Counted from the stretch's first letter, positions 44,217-54,039 are shown. The stretch is DNA of 64,000 bases from Flectobacillus longus (GCF_030056705.1 NZ_JASHIC010000004.1:124001-188000), one strand, 5' to 3'. The notes: generated from the sequence alone by a model not told the origin. Made by a program: numbers and translations.

Positions 44217-44576
44217 TTATGCTTTTTCCGATAAATAAGCCTCTATTTGTGGTATAATCAATGCTAATTCCTCATCAATTAAACTGTGTAAATCTCGGAT
44301 AATCGATGACCCAACACCTTGTTTTAAGGCATGCTCTAAAGCTTGAACGGGTTCATGAAAATCTTGAAGACCAACCATAGTAAATGAAGGCTTGATGCGA
44401 TGTACCACCTGACCAGCTGCAACCAAATCATTATTTGCCAAAAGAGTGCCTACACTTTCCCATGAAGGTACAGAGTCTGACAAAAATACTCCCATCATCA
44501 TAATAATAATGTCACGTTCGCCTCCATACACCTCATCCAAGTATGTATGGTCTATATTTCGTCTGAATGAATACAT
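44217..44576 (-). CDS. Stand-alone histidine phosphotransfer (Hpt) protein
   Basis: A 119-residue all-helical Hpt domain. The phosphorylatable His59 lies in VVHRIKPSFTMVGL, matching the HxxK/R-x-S-x-x-x-G pattern. No kinase domain is attached and no full kinase is adjacent. It lies 170 bases upstream of the glycosyltransferase at 42833-44044 on the same strand and next to an operon with a receiver-only protein, so it may be the phosphate carrier for exopolysaccharide control. The partner kinase must be elsewhere. Confidence 0.85.
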   Translation of the reverse strand: MYSFRRNIDHTYLDEVYGGERDIIIMMMGVFLSDSVPSWESVGTLLANNDLVAAGQVVHRIKPSFTMVGLQDFHEPVQALEHALKQGVGSSIIRDLHSLIDEELALIIPQIEAYLSEKA

Positions 44577-45034
44577 CTTTATAAATTGTCTTGATTAGGG
44601 CTTTTGTATTAGAACAAGATAAGGTAGTCTGTTGCCAAATATACTAAAAAAATCGGCTTACATTATCTTTTTGTTTCAAAACCTTTTAGGATATAATCAA
44701 GATTAACATAGTTAAGTGATGAAAAATCTGTTTAAGTAAGTTTGTTTATTTTTTAGCATTCCTATAAATACAAAGAAGGAAGCTCCGAAAAAACCTCGAA
44801 ACTTCCTTCAAAGTGAGTTTATTACTCAAAAGAAAGATCATAGACAAAAAGCTACAGGCAATTGCTAATTATGGTTATATCTAGGATTGCACTTTATCTA
44901 AAAATGCTTTAGGCAAAATAATTCCTCTATTTATCGAAAGGCAATGTTTGTTTTTAACTTGTTGCTCAAAGCGGTAACATAAGAGTTTATTTTGTCTATA
45001 TTCTAGTTTATCTATATCTTTTTTCTGAATAGTT
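44577..45034. other. Intergenic region between maeB and the Hpt gene, 458 bases
   Basis: Holds the Hpt promoter candidate at 44636-44643 and a hairpin at 44773-44807 (GAAGGAAG pairing with CTTCCTTC) that could be a distal terminator of maeB on the minus strand. The remainder is AT-rich without a gene. Confidence 0.45.
44636..44643 (-). promoter_or_regulatory. Candidate Hpt -7 element (TATATTTG)
   Basis: On the minus strand TATATTTG, an exact match to TAnnTTTG, lies 59 bases before the Hpt ATG and is followed by GCAAC, a common sequence around starts in this group. It indicates the Hpt gene has its own promoter. Confidence 0.5.
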
Positions 45035-47308
45035 TTACTTTGATTGCGCCTCTACCACTGCGATAGCCACCATATTTACGATTTCACGAACGGACGAACC
45101 TAATTGTAATACGTGTACTGGCTTGCGCAAACCAAGCAAAATTGGTCCGATGTATTCGATATCCCCTGTTTCTTTCAATAAGTTATAAGAAATGTTTGCT
45201 GCCGAAAGATTCGGGAAAATCAATACGTTTGCCCCTTCTTCTGCCAATTTTGAAAATGGATAATTTTCACGAACCAAATCAGTATCAAATGCCATGTGTG
45301 CTTGCATCTCACCTTCTACAATCATATCTGGATGCTTTCTTTGAAGAATCGCTGTGGCTTCTCGCATTTTCACTGCATCTTCACCATCGGCAGTACCAAA
45401 GTTAGAGTACGTCAACATGGCGATTCTCGGACGAATATTGAATTGCTCAACAGCTTTGGCTGTCAACTCTGTAATTTCTACAATTTCTTCAACACTCGGG
45501 TTGAAGTTTACTGTAGTATCAGAGAAGAACAATGGTCCTTTTTTCGTCAACAAGATATACATACCCGATACTTTTTTCACACCTTCGTCGCGACCAATTA
45601 CTTGAAGCGCAGGGCGGATAGCATTCGGGTAATTACGAGTCAAACCAGAAATAACACAGTCTGCATCACCAGTTTCTACCATCATAGCAGCAAAGTAGTT
45701 ACGTACCTGCATTTGTTTGTGAGCTTCGTACTGATTATAGCCACGACGTTTACGCTTTTCGAAGAAGATATCACCGTAATGCTTCAATTGGTCTGTATGT
45801 TGTGGGTCACGAGTATCTATAATTCTTACATCGCCTAGCTCCAAATTATGTTCTTCGATAATGCCTTGGATTTTTTGCACATTTCCCAACAAAATAGGAA
45901 TACAAATACCCTCGTCTTTTGCTTGTTGAACGGCCTTTAATACCTTCAGGTTTTCAGCATCAGCAAAAACCACACGTTTTGGCGTTCTCTTAGCACGATT
46001 GATGATATAGCGCATCAACTGGTTATCCAATCCCAAACGTTTTGCCAATTCCTGCTCATAAGCTTCCCAATTCGTAATAGGATTTTGGGCAATTCCTGAT
46101 TCCATAGCAGCTTTGGCAACCGCAATAGAAACCGTTGTAATCAAACGAGGGTCAACAGGCTTTGGAATAATATAGTTACGACCAAAAGACAGGTTTTTTT
46201 CGTTGTAGGCCAAGTTTACAATATCTGGCACAGGTTTTTTGGCTAGTTCAGCAAGTGCTTTTGCTGCTGCCATTTTCATATTTTCGTCGATTCCTGTAGC
46301 ACGTACATCAAGCGCTCCTCTGAAAATATACGGAAATCCTAATACATTGTTTACTTGGTTAGGATAATCCGAACGTCCCGTTGCCATAATAATATCTGGA
46401 CGAGCAGCTACAGCGTCTTCATACGAAATCTCTGGTGTTGGATTGGCCATTGCAAATACGATAGCATCATTTGCCATCGAGCGAATCATATCTTGCGATA
46501 CAATATTACCCACCGATAAGCCCAAGAATACATCAGCACCTTTCATCGCATCGGCTAAGGTTTCGATACCTTCGGTGTTGGTAGCAAATGGCGCAACATA
46601 TTTATTGAGGTCGGTACGGCGCTTGTGCACCAAACCGTCCTTATCAAACATCAAAATATTCTCAATTTTTGCACCTAATAACAAGTACAATTTAGCACAA
46701 GACAAAGCCGCAGCACCTGCTCCAGAAATTACGAATCTACATTCATCAATTTTCTTATTTACCAATTCCAATGCATTGATGAGCGCAGCACCCGAAATAA
46801 TCGCTGTTCCGTGCTGGTCGTCGTGCATAATAGGAATTTTGAGGTCTTGTCTGAGTCTCTCTTCAATTTCAAAACACTCAGGAGATTTAATATCTTCCAA
46901 GTTTACCCCTCCAAATGTTGGTTCCAATACTTTTACTGTACGAATCAACTCTTCTGGATCTTGAGTATTTAGCTCAATATCGAACACGTCAATATCAGCA
47001 AAGATTTTAAACAATAAGCCTTTACCTTCCATAACAGGCTTACTTGCTTCGGGGCCAATATTCCCAAGTCCGAGTACAGCAGTACCATTCGAAATCACCG
47101 CTACTAAGTTTCCTTTAGCAGTGTATTTGTAAACATTTTCTACATTGTTGGCAATTTCGATACAGGGTTCTGCAACACCTGGAGAATAGGCCAGTGAAAG
47201 GTCACGCTGTGTTTCTGTTTCTTTGGTCGGAACAACTGCAATTTTTCCTGGCCTGCCTTTGGAGTGATAATCCAAGGCATCTTGCTTGCGAATAGATTTT
47301 TGTTTCAT
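45035..47308 (-). CDS. maeB: NADP-dependent malic enzyme, MaeB type
   Basis: A 757-residue two-domain enzyme that decarboxylates malate to pyruvate with NADP. Residues about 1-430 form the malic enzyme domain ([76 protein letters not shown]). Residues about 430-757 form a phosphotransacetylase-like domain ([36 protein letters not shown]), which in MaeB is regulatory, responding to acetyl-CoA. It fits growth on acetate or C4 acids by supplying pyruvate and NADPH. Single-gene unit. Confidence 0.96.
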   Translation of the reverse strand: MKQKSIRKQDALDYHSKGRPGKIAVVPTKETETQRDLSLAYSPGVAEPCIEIANNVENVYKYTAKGNLVAVISNGTAVLGLGNIGPEASKPVMEGKGLLFKIFADIDVFDIELNTQDPEELIRTVKVLEPTFGGVNLEDIKSPECFEIEERLRQDLKIPIMHDDQHGTAIISGAALINALELVNKKIDECRFVISGAGAAALSCAKLYLLLGAKIENILMFDKDGLVHKRRTDLNKYVAPFATNTEGIETLADAMKGADVFLGLSVGNIVSQDMIRSMANDAIVFAMANPTPEISYEDAVAARPDIIMATGRSDYPNQVNNVLGFPYIFRGALDVRATGIDENMKMAAAKALAELAKKPVPDIVNLAYNEKNLSFGRNYIIPKPVDPRLITTVSIAVAKAAMESGIAQNPITNWEAYEQELAKRLGLDNQLMRYIINRAKRTPKRVVFADAENLKVLKAVQQAKDEGICIPILLGNVQKIQGIIEEHNLELGDVRIIDTRDPQHTDQLKHYGDIFFEKRKRRGYNQYEAHKQMQVRNYFAAMMVETGDADCVISGLTRNYPNAIRPALQVIGRDEGVKKVSGMYILLTKKGPLFFSDTTVNFNPSVEEIVEITELTAKAVEQFNIRPRIAMLTYSNFGTADGEDAVKMREATAILQRKHPDMIVEGEMQAHMAFDTDLVRENYPFSKLAEEGANVLIFPNLSAANISYNLLKETGDIEYIGPILLGLRKPVHVLQLGSSVREIVNMVAIAVVEAQSK

Positions 47309-48002
47309 GTTGATTGGGCGACAATCCCGTGAGGATAATCTTAAGTTAAAAAAGTGCTCGATCTTGTGAAGTATCGAACGTTAGGCATTACGCTTGGTAT
47401 CCTTACGTTATACGCCAGTTTATTAGTTTTAGATGAATAAAAGAGTGGCGAAATTAGCGTATAGATTTTGAAAAGTCTATAAAAAATATATCAAGTGACC
47501 AAATCACAGCAGACTCAAAAAGCACATATTTTAGAAGAGTTTTTACTTTTTTCAGAATAATTACATTTAGATAAAAGCTTAAACAAAAGAAAACCATTAA
47601 ACTTTAGTAAAAAACGATAAAAGGACACTCGAAGATTTAAGAAAAGTTTTTTTGTAAAAAGTACAATCCTATAGGATTTTAGCCTAAAATATCCTTCAAT
47701 TTGATATACATTTAGCAATGTAAATACAAAAGTAGGTACAAGCAGAAGTAACAATGTATTTGATTACAAATTTACCCTTTTAGTAAACGGTTTGGGCTAT
47801 TTATAAAATCCGCATGATAAAATCGGAAGTTATCTGTAAATTTGCAATTCTAATTTAACTAGTATCAAGCTTAATTTTCAATAACATAATTCTTGCTAAA
47901 CAACTGATTGCGATAAGCTAAGCCCTGTATAAATCTCTTTTCCACTAATAACCCATAAACAGACTGACACTAATTGTATTTTAGTAGAAAGACTTTATTA
48001 AA
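47309..48002. other. Divergent intergenic region, 694 bases
   Basis: No credible gene; a minus-strand frame at 47515-47754 is low-complexity. It contains a 14-base palindrome AATCCTATAGGATT (47665-47678) merging with ATTTTAGCCTAAAAT (47676-47690), and a TAAATTTG -7 candidate at 47837-47844. Minus-strand TAATTTCG at about 47452 is a near match for the maeB promoter. Confidence 0.45.
47837..47844 (+). promoter_or_regulatory. Candidate -7 element (TAAATTTG) for the GT2-queE unit
   Basis: Exact TAnnTTTG match, 158 bases before the start at 48003, implying a long 5' leader. No clear -33 TTTG is seen. Confidence 0.4.
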
Positions 48003-49022
48003 ATGAACGTACCCACCATTTCGATAGCACTTTGTACTTATAATGGTAGTAAGTATATCAAAACACAAATCACTAGTTTAATCAATCAAACACTCAAACC
48101 TAGTGAAATCATCATTTGTGATGATAATTCGTCGGATGATACCCTTGAAATAATTCGTTCGATAGAAGCCCCCTTTCCAATACATATTTATGAAAATAAG
48201 CCCGCATTGCGCACAGTCAAAAACTTTGAGCGAGCAGTTTCGTTATGTACAGGTGATTTAATTATGCTTTGTGACCAAGATGACTTTTGGATTCCTACCA
48301 AATTGGAGGTAATGAGCAAGTACATGACGCAACACCCCAAGACAAACGTTTTGTTTTCTAATGCCTTATTAGTCGATGAAAACTTGAATAGCTTGGGCAA
48401 GAAAATGTGGGAAACAGTTAACCTTTATGAACATGAATTACAACGTTGGAAAAATGGTCATTCAACTGAGATTTTGATGGCAGGAAATCGTGTTACTGGT
48501 TGCACTATGTGCTTTCGAAAAAGCTTTGTCAGCGAAGTTATCCCATTTCCAACACAAATAGATAAGGATTTTATCCATGACGGTTGGATTGCTATGTTGG
48601 CATCTATTACCAACTCCATCGACTTTATTAATGAAGATTTGATATGGTATCGCCAACACCCAGCCCAACAGGTTGGAGCTAAAAGTTATGAGTCTATTGT
48701 GCAAGAAAAGGTAACTTTAAAAAATCGTTTTACACGTCCTAAAACCGAAAAAATTGGACCATTCTTGTCAAAAGCGCTTTTTTATAAAAAAATAATAGAC
48801 TATATCTTAGAAAACACCTCTCATAAAATTGAAGAGTTAGACCCTCTCGCCAGAGCATTTGAGCACTATAACTTAAGAGCTGAATTGCCTTTCAAACCAC
48901 GATACAAGCGTTTTATTCCTGCTTTGGTTAATTATTATAAGGGCAATTATCACAAATACTGTCACTTGGGTTCTAGTCAATTGGGAATATTACAAGCTAT
49001 GATTGGGGATATTGTTGAGTAA
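48003..49022 (+). CDS. Family 2 glycosyltransferase
   Basis: A 339-residue GT-A enzyme: ISIALCTYNGSKYIKTQITS, ICDDNSSDDTLEII, MLCDQDDFWIPTKLEVMS as the metal-binding region, and DGWIAMLASI. The WYRQHPAQQVGA motif is common in GT2 enzymes of surface polysaccharide loci. No membrane segment. It is 64 bases from queE and separate from the main exopolysaccharide cluster. Substrate unknown. Confidence 0.88.
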   Translation: MNVPTISIALCTYNGSKYIKTQITSLINQTLKPSEIIICDDNSSDDTLEIIRSIEAPFPIHIYENKPALRTVKNFERAVSLCTGDLIMLCDQDDFWIPTKLEVMSKYMTQHPKTNVLFSNALLVDENLNSLGKKMWETVNLYEHELQRWKNGHSTEILMAGNRVTGCTMCFRKSFVSEVIPFPTQIDKDFIHDGWIAMLASITNSIDFINEDLIWYRQHPAQQVGAKSYESIVQEKVTLKNRFTRPKTEKIGPFLSKALFYKKIIDYILENTSHKIEELDPLARAFEHYNLRAELPFKPRYKRFIPALVNYYKGNYHKYCHLGSSQLGILQAMIGDIVE

Positions 49023-49086
49023 TTTTGCCATATATGTACATTTGATTAATAACAAACTAATTAGTAAACTACTGAGCATAAGAAAT

Positions 49087-49716
49087 ATGACAATTATTGA
49101 AGAAAATATAAAACGGAATACTCTTCCAGTGATGGAAGCATTTTATACGCTACAAGGAGAAGGGTATTACCAAGGAAAAGCCGCTTATTTTATCCGATTG
49201 GGCGGGTGTGATGTTGGCTGTCACTGGTGTGATGTAAAGGAATCTTGGGATGTAAATGCACACCCACAATTGACATTAGATGAAATTGTAACTGAAGCAG
49301 CCAAGCACCCAGGCAAATTGGCCGTAATCACAGGTGGTGAACCCTTAATGCATCAACTTGATGAGCTCACAAATGCACTTCATAATGCAGGTATTCAAAC
49401 CAATATCGAAACATCAGGTGTGTGCGAAGCTGTGACAGGTTATTGGGATTGGATTTGTTTTTCGCCCAAAAAATTCAAAGCTCCTAATCCAGCCATTTTC
49501 GAAAAAGCACATGAATTAAAAGTAGTTATTTTTCATCCTAGTGACTTTGAATGGGCCGAAGGCTATGCCGCACAAATGGCTCCAGAATGCCTTTTGTATC
49601 TCCAACCCGAATGGAGTAAATCAGAAACAATTCTTCCGCTGATTATTGAATACATAAAAGACAATCCAAAGTGGAGAATTTCGTTACAAGTTCATAAATT
49701 TATGAACATTCCGTAA
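49087..49716 (+). CDS. queE: 7-carboxy-7-deazaguanine synthase
   Basis: A 209-residue radical SAM enzyme in queuosine/preQ0 synthesis. The cluster-binding motif is CX3CX2C (Cys41, Cys45, Cys48 in CDVGCHWC), and the region MEAFYTLQGEGYYQGKAAYFIRLGG is diagnostic of QueE. VITGGEPLMHQ and NIETSGV are further radical-SAM features. I start at the ATG at 49087 because the longer frame from 49003 overlaps the previous gene and adds residues absent from the family. Other que genes are not in the window. Confidence 0.94.
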   Translation: MTIIEENIKRNTLPVMEAFYTLQGEGYYQGKAAYFIRLGGCDVGCHWCDVKESWDVNAHPQLTLDEIVTEAAKHPGKLAVITGGEPLMHQLDELTNALHNAGIQTNIETSGVCEAVTGYWDWICFSPKKFKAPNPAIFEKAHELKVVIFHPSDFEWAEGYAAQMAPECLLYLQPEWSKSETILPLIIEYIKDNPKWRISLQVHKFMNIP

Positions 49717-49726
49717 GGTCAAAAAC

Positions 49727-49763
49727 AAAAGCCTGTTGGATGAATCATCTGACAGGCTTTTTT
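49727..49763 (+). terminator. Terminator after queE
   Basis: AAAAGCCTGT pairs with ACAGGCTTTT around a 15-base loop, followed by TTTA. It separates queE from the OmpA-family gene. Confidence 0.75.
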
Positions 49764-49794
49764 ATTTAACATTGTCCTATTACTTATAACAACT

Positions 49795-51720
49795 ATGAAT
49801 ACCTTTAGATTTTGGACACTTTTGGGTTGCTTTTTATGCTTCATCATGAGCGAGGTATCTGCTCAGCAAAATCTTTCTACTACTAATAAAAAGGCCATTA
49901 ATGCCTATCAGGATGGACTTCAGGCTTTGCAAGAAAGAAAAATTGATGAGGCTTTTCAACAATTTGAGGAGGCTATTGAGCGAGACAACCTTTTTGCCGA
50001 AGCTTATTACCAATTGGGTCGTTTGTACGAACAAAATCGCCAGTTTGGCAATGCAATCTTGAATTATGAAAAAAGCTATAATGCTAATCCCGAAGCTGGT
50101 GTTGCCAATAATGCCTTACAATTTTTAGGCAGTTTATACATGCGAAAAGGTGAGTACCAAAAAGCCAAAGCTTACCTCGAATTACTACTTCCCAAAATTC
50201 CTCCAGCTAATAACCTTACTATTCAACGAATCAAAAGAAGTATCGCCAATGCCGAATTTGCCTTAAAAGCCCTTGAGCAGCCGCTCGATATAAAACCCCT
50301 TACCTTGCCTAATACCATTAATGCTTTCGACACACAGTATTTTCCTACTCTGACTGCCGATAAAGAAACATTGATATTCACGGCACAGAATTATAGCAAT
50401 CGTGACGAGAATCTATATGTTTCTAAATGGACAAATAGTCAGTGGCAACAAGCACAAAGTTTGTCAGAACTAATCAATACCTCACAAAATGAAGGAACCG
50501 CCAGTATTGCTGCCGATGGTCGAACGTTGGTATTTACGGCCTGCGGAGGACGTAATAGCTTAGGAAGTTGTGATCTGTTTGTGAGTTATAGAGATGGCAA
50601 CGACTGGACAAAGCCCGCAAATATGGGGCAGGCTGTCAACTCAGGCGAATGGGACTCTCAACCGTCTCTTTCGGCCGATGGAAGAACTTTATATTTTGTA
50701 TCTGACAGAAGAGGAAGTATCGGAAAAAGAGATATTTGGGTTAGTAAGCAAGATTCGACAGGGCAATGGCAAAAGGCCCAAAATGTAGGGAATACCATCA
50801 ATACCTCAGAAGATGACTTATCGCCTTTTATTCATGCCAATGGACAAACGCTATTCTTTAGTTCTGAAGGGCACGCAGGCATGGGTGGCTTAGATTTATT
50901 TATGTCTCAAAAGCAAGGGGTTAGTTGGACTACACCTCAAAACTTAGGCTATCCTATCAACACCCAGGACGACCAAGTTGCCTTATTTATTACTGCCGAT
51001 GGACAAAAAGGATACTACTCATTAGAACAAGATACAGGAGAAAGATATAAAAAATCTAAGCTCGTAGAAATCACTTTACCCAGCTCATTACAAGCCAAAA
51101 TCCAAGCTACAACGTATCTTAAAGGCACGATAACTGATGCTAAAACACAGCAAAAGCTTTCCGCAGAGTTAGAATTAGTAGCCTTAAACCCTTCACAAAC
51201 GGTCGGAAAATTTATCTCTGATGCCCAAACGGGTCAGTATATTTCGGTATTAAATACTTCGGGCGAATATGCCTTATTTGTGAATAAACAAGGGTATTTT
51301 TTCAAAAGCCTTCATTTTGATTTCAGCCAAACTCACGCACTCGACAAAGTATTAAATATCAGCCTTGAACCTATTCAAAAAGATGCTAAAGAAATTTTGA
51401 ACAATATCTTCTTTGCGACGAATCAGTGGGATTTACAACCTCAATCTGCCACTGAGCTTGACAAATTAGTAGTTCTCCTAAAAAGTAATCCTATGCTTTC
51501 AGTCGAAATATCGGGGCATACCGACGATGTAGGCAAAGATGCCGACAATCTAGTTTTATCACAAAAAAGAGCTAAAGAAGTGATGAATTATTTAGTCAAT
51601 AAAGGTATTCCGAGTAATAAAATTAAAGCAGAAGGATACGGCGAAACAAAGCCTTATGTACCCAATACTTCAGACGAAAACAGAAAGCTTAATAGAAGAA
51701 TTGAGGTTAAGTTTTTGTAG
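49795..51720 (+). CDS. OmpA-family protein with TPR and PD40 repeats
   Basis: A 641-residue exported protein. Signal peptide to about residue 24 (MSEVSAQ), TPR repeats from about 30-160 (KAINAYQDGLQALQERKIDEA), PD40 propeller-like repeats about 180-430 (SADGRTLYFVSDRRGSIGKRD), a carboxypeptidase-regulatory-like fold about 440-510, and a C-terminal OmpA domain (VEISGHTDDVGKDADN, NRKLNRRIEV) that binds peptidoglycan. This architecture is common in Bacteroidota, including proteins linked to gliding/type IX secretion (PorE-like), but orthology is not established. Confidence 0.92.
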   Translation: MNTFRFWTLLGCFLCFIMSEVSAQQNLSTTNKKAINAYQDGLQALQERKIDEAFQQFEEAIERDNLFAEAYYQLGRLYEQNRQFGNAILNYEKSYNANPEAGVANNALQFLGSLYMRKGEYQKAKAYLELLLPKIPPANNLTIQRIKRSIANAEFALKALEQPLDIKPLTLPNTINAFDTQYFPTLTADKETLIFTAQNYSNRDENLYVSKWTNSQWQQAQSLSELINTSQNEGTASIAADGRTLVFTACGGRNSLGSCDLFVSYRDGNDWTKPANMGQAVNSGEWDSQPSLSADGRTLYFVSDRRGSIGKRDIWVSKQDSTGQWQKAQNVGNTINTSEDDLSPFIHANGQTLFFSSEGHAGMGGLDLFMSQKQGVSWTTPQNLGYPINTQDDQVALFITADGQKGYYSLEQDTGERYKKSKLVEITLPSSLQAKIQATTYLKGTITDAKTQQKLSAELELVALNPSQTVGKFISDAQTGQYISVLNTSGEYALFVNKQGYFFKSLHFDFSQTHALDKVLNISLEPIQKDAKEILNNIFFATNQWDLQPQSATELDKLVVLLKSNPMLSVEISGHTDDVGKDADNLVLSQKRAKEVMNYLVNKGIPSNKIKAEGYGETKPYVPNTSDENRKLNRRIEVKFL

Positions 51721-51762
51721 AGAATGTGTGACTAGCGCCAACATGAGTCACCCCTAGTTCAT

Positions 51763-52135
51763 TGTGTGAATTGAGAGTGAGTGAATGAGTGATTATTTTA
51801 AGAAGAAATTCACCAGTAGAGACGCAATGATTACGTCTTGAGCCGAGTCAGATATAGCATATCAAAAAAGCGGTTGGAAAAATAATTTCCAACCGCTTTT
51901 TTGATAATGAAACTATTTAAACATTTTATGACGGATTAATAAATTTACCCGCTAAATGAAATCATGGTCAAGAATCGTATTGTTTACTAAAACGTTGAAT
52001 GCGATAAACTCAAACTAAGCACCTTTTTTCTCTAAAACTTAAACAGTTTGAATGCTTAACACAATGCATCTATACTGGTGAAATTTCAATCTAAAAATAA
52101 TAACCCATTCACTAAATCACAATTCACTCAATATT
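51763..52135. repeat. Nested inverted-repeat element, about 370 bases
   Basis: It fills most of the 413-base gap between two convergent genes. Outer arms are GTGAATGAGTGATT-type words near 51765-51795 and their complement at 52101-52135. Inner arms are TTCACCAGTAGAGACGCAATG near 51809-51829 and an imperfect complement at 52063-52083 (with ACTGGTGAAATTT adjoining). An AGACG/CGTCT palindrome (51820-51838) and a terminator (51860-51906) lie inside. No gene is seen. The layout resembles a small non-coding MITE-like element or a composite of repeats. Confidence 0.5.
51860..51906. terminator. Bidirectional terminator, perfect 21-bp stem
   Basis: A perfect inverted repeat of 21 bases per arm with a 5-base loop; the core is AAAAAAGCGGTTGGAAA. 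A/T runs on both sides serve both convergent genes. The sequence is strikingly similar to the terminator at 16709-16755. Confidence 0.85.
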
Positions 52136-52868
52136 ACTGACCTCCGCCCCCAGACTTAATTTCTTTCATAATTTTCTGACGACTTACTCCTTCGCTTGGG
52201 GCATCCTCATAAGCCTTTTTATAATCATCTTTTTTCAAATCACCACGCTTGATTGATTGAATAAATTGTGCCCATGCAAATGGGTTTGTTAAGGTCATTA
52301 AAGGGCTCGAAATAAAGTTACGGTTGGCCATACTGTAAGTCATTTGGTCAGAGAAGTTTCGGAAATTACCAGCCCCACTCAAGCCTGCTTTTAGCGCTAA
52401 CACATTCAACTTTGATTGTTCCAAATTCTTCGCTAATGCCTTACGACCTGCCTGATTATCCAACTGCATTTCTAGAAACGCCTTTTTAAAATCTTCTTCT
52501 GTGCTATATGGATATACCCTTACCTCCGCCAACATTCTGGTTTCTTCGGACATACGCACATAAGCCTGATGCGTTTGTTCTACCTCTCTAGGAATTACAT
52601 AATATCGCTTTTTATACCCCACATACGAAAACTGAATCGTATCACCAGGATATACATACAAGGCAAAATTACCTAAGTTATCAGTCAAAGTACCTCTTCC
52701 TGAATTTGGGTTAAAAACGTAAGCACTTGGCAAAAATTCAGAACTACGGTCCGCAACAACCCTACCCGAAAAAATAACACTCTTATCTTGCCCCTGAGCA
52801 AAAGTCTTAACAGAAAATCCTGTCACCAAGAGTATTAGTATGGTAATATATCTAAATGCTAATCGCAT
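52134..52868 (-). CDS. Exported carboxypeptidase-regulatory-like domain protein
   Basis: A 244-residue protein. The ATG at 52866-52868 gives a clean signal peptide (RYITILILLVTGFSVKTFAQ). Residues about 30-110 form a CarboxypepD_reg-like beta sandwich (IFSGRVVADRSSEFLPSAYV, GTLTDNLGNFALYVYPGDTI, FSYVGYKKRYYVI). The C-terminal half is helical, Lys-rich and ends GGGGQ. Such proteins are common and poorly understood in Bacteroidota; the domain resembles the N-terminal part of TonB-dependent receptors. No partner gene is adjacent. Confidence 0.8.
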   Translation of the reverse strand: MRLAFRYITILILLVTGFSVKTFAQGQDKSVIFSGRVVADRSSEFLPSAYVFNPNSGRGTLTDNLGNFALYVYPGDTIQFSYVGYKKRYYVIPREVEQTHQAYVRMSEETRMLAEVRVYPYSTEEDFKKAFLEMQLDNQAGRKALAKNLEQSKLNVLALKAGLSGAGNFRNFSDQMTYSMANRNFISSPLMTLTNPFAWAQFIQSIKRGDLKKDDYKKAYEDAPSEGVSRQKIMKEIKSGGGGQ

Positions 52869-53202
52869 GGTATAATATTTAATTTGAAATTTCAACGGAT
52901 TGAATACGCAAACTTATACAATTTAAAGGATTAGACCTTGTAGTCCTGTATTGGTTTAACAGTTTTTAACGTTTTACCAAAACACTATATTTATTTACAA
53001 CACTAAAATACGGAATTACCTCACAAAAGTAAAGCACCTTTTTCAGATCTAAGTTCAATCTAATCTCAATAAGATTTAATCTTTTACGTAAATTCTCTTT
53101 TACAAAAAATACTAAGAAATCTATATGATCCACCCCTATAAAAGCAAAAGCGCCAATGTTCTTTTTATGAAACATTGGCACTTTTTGTATTGTTTATAAT
53201 AA
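52869..53202. other. Intergenic region with promoter and terminator, 334 bases
   Basis: On the minus strand TAAGTTTG (52909-52916) matches TAnnTTTG 41 bases before the start at 52868. The right end holds the cdsA terminator at 53147-53185. Between them is AT-rich sequence with no gene. Confidence 0.45.
53147..53185 (-). terminator. Terminator after cdsA
   Basis: GCCAATGTT (53152-53160) pairs with AACATTGGC (53171-53179), with flanking A/T-rich runs giving a minus-strand T tail. It ends the DUF2007-cdsA unit. Confidence 0.7.
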
Positions 53203-54039
53203 TTAAAACATTTTCAAAAATGTAATGATAAATGGTACCGATAATAACAAACCGTCAAATCTATCCAAAAATCCACCATGACCTGGGATTGTAGAGGCCG
53301 AATCTTTGATTTTAATACTTCTTTTGAAAAGCGATTCAACCAAGTCGCCATACGTACCAGCCACTACGATAATAGCGCCACATACATACCACTGCCAATC
53401 TTGTAAATCATCGAAATATTGAGTCAATACAAATGCAATCAACATAGCTGCTGCAAAACCACCGATGCTTCCCTCCCACGATTTTTTAGGCGAAACTCTT
53501 TCGAACAATTTAGTTTTGCCAAATTTTGTACCCGCAAAATACGCTCCTGTATCACTCGCCCAAAGTAAGAACAAACAACCTAAAGGTCGCTGCCAGCTAA
53601 ATTTGAAATCTGGTGTTAAAAAAGCCAAAATGATAATTAAGGCAAAAGGCAAAGCAACATATATTACCCCTAAAAATGTGTAAGCGATATTCTTAAATGG
53701 CTTTTCATCTTCCGATTTGTAAAGCTTTATAAAAAATATCAAAGCCATCAGCGGAGACAATACATAATAATCTTCGTAAGGAATAATACCTTTTTCAATC
53801 AAAAAAGTGACTGTTACGAGCACAAAGCCACAAAAAGTACCATAATACGTCAATGGCTCGTTGCCATCCAAACCTAGCAATTTGTAAAACTCTAATTGAG
53901 CCAATACCGAAATCAAAGCAAATAAGACATAGAAAGTCCAGTCGCTATAAATAATACAAAACAATAAAAATGGAATTGCAATGACCGCAGCAATCACACG
54001 TTGCTGAAGATTGGACATACCCTGTAATTTTTCCTTCAT
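53203..54039 (-). CDS. cdsA: Phosphatidate cytidylyltransferase
   Basis: A 278-residue membrane enzyme that makes CDP-diacylglycerol from phosphatidic acid and CTP, the precursor for phospholipids. About eight helices are visible. The signature near the C-terminus, SASTIPGHGGFLDRFDG, and the upstream RVSPKKSWEGSIGG are diagnostic. Length is normal. It lies 95 bases downstream of a DUF2007-like gene on the same strand, probably cotranscribed. Confidence 0.95.
   Translation of the reverse strand: MKEKLQGMSNLQQRVIAAVIAIPFLLFCIIYSDWTFYVLFALISVLAQLEFYKLLGLDGNEPLTYYGTFCGFVLVTVTFLIEKGIIPYEDYYVLSPLMALIFFIKLYKSEDEKPFKNIAYTFLGVIYVALPFALIIILAFLTPDFKFSWQRPLGCLFLLWASDTGAYFAGTKFGKTKLFERVSPKKSWEGSIGGFAAAMLIAFVLTQYFDDLQDWQWYVCGAIIVVAGTYGDLVESLFKRSIKIKDSASTIPGHGGFLDRFDGLLLSVPFIITFLKMF

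Noticed and set aside
46443-46964. Long open frame antisense to maeB
   Set aside because: Explained as a shadow of the maeB codon pattern; the sense frame has full family motifs.
47515-47754. 79-codon open frame on the - strand upstream of maeB
   Set aside because: Low-complexity Leu/Phe/Lys composition expected from AT-rich DNA; it overlaps palindromes and has no recognisable feature.
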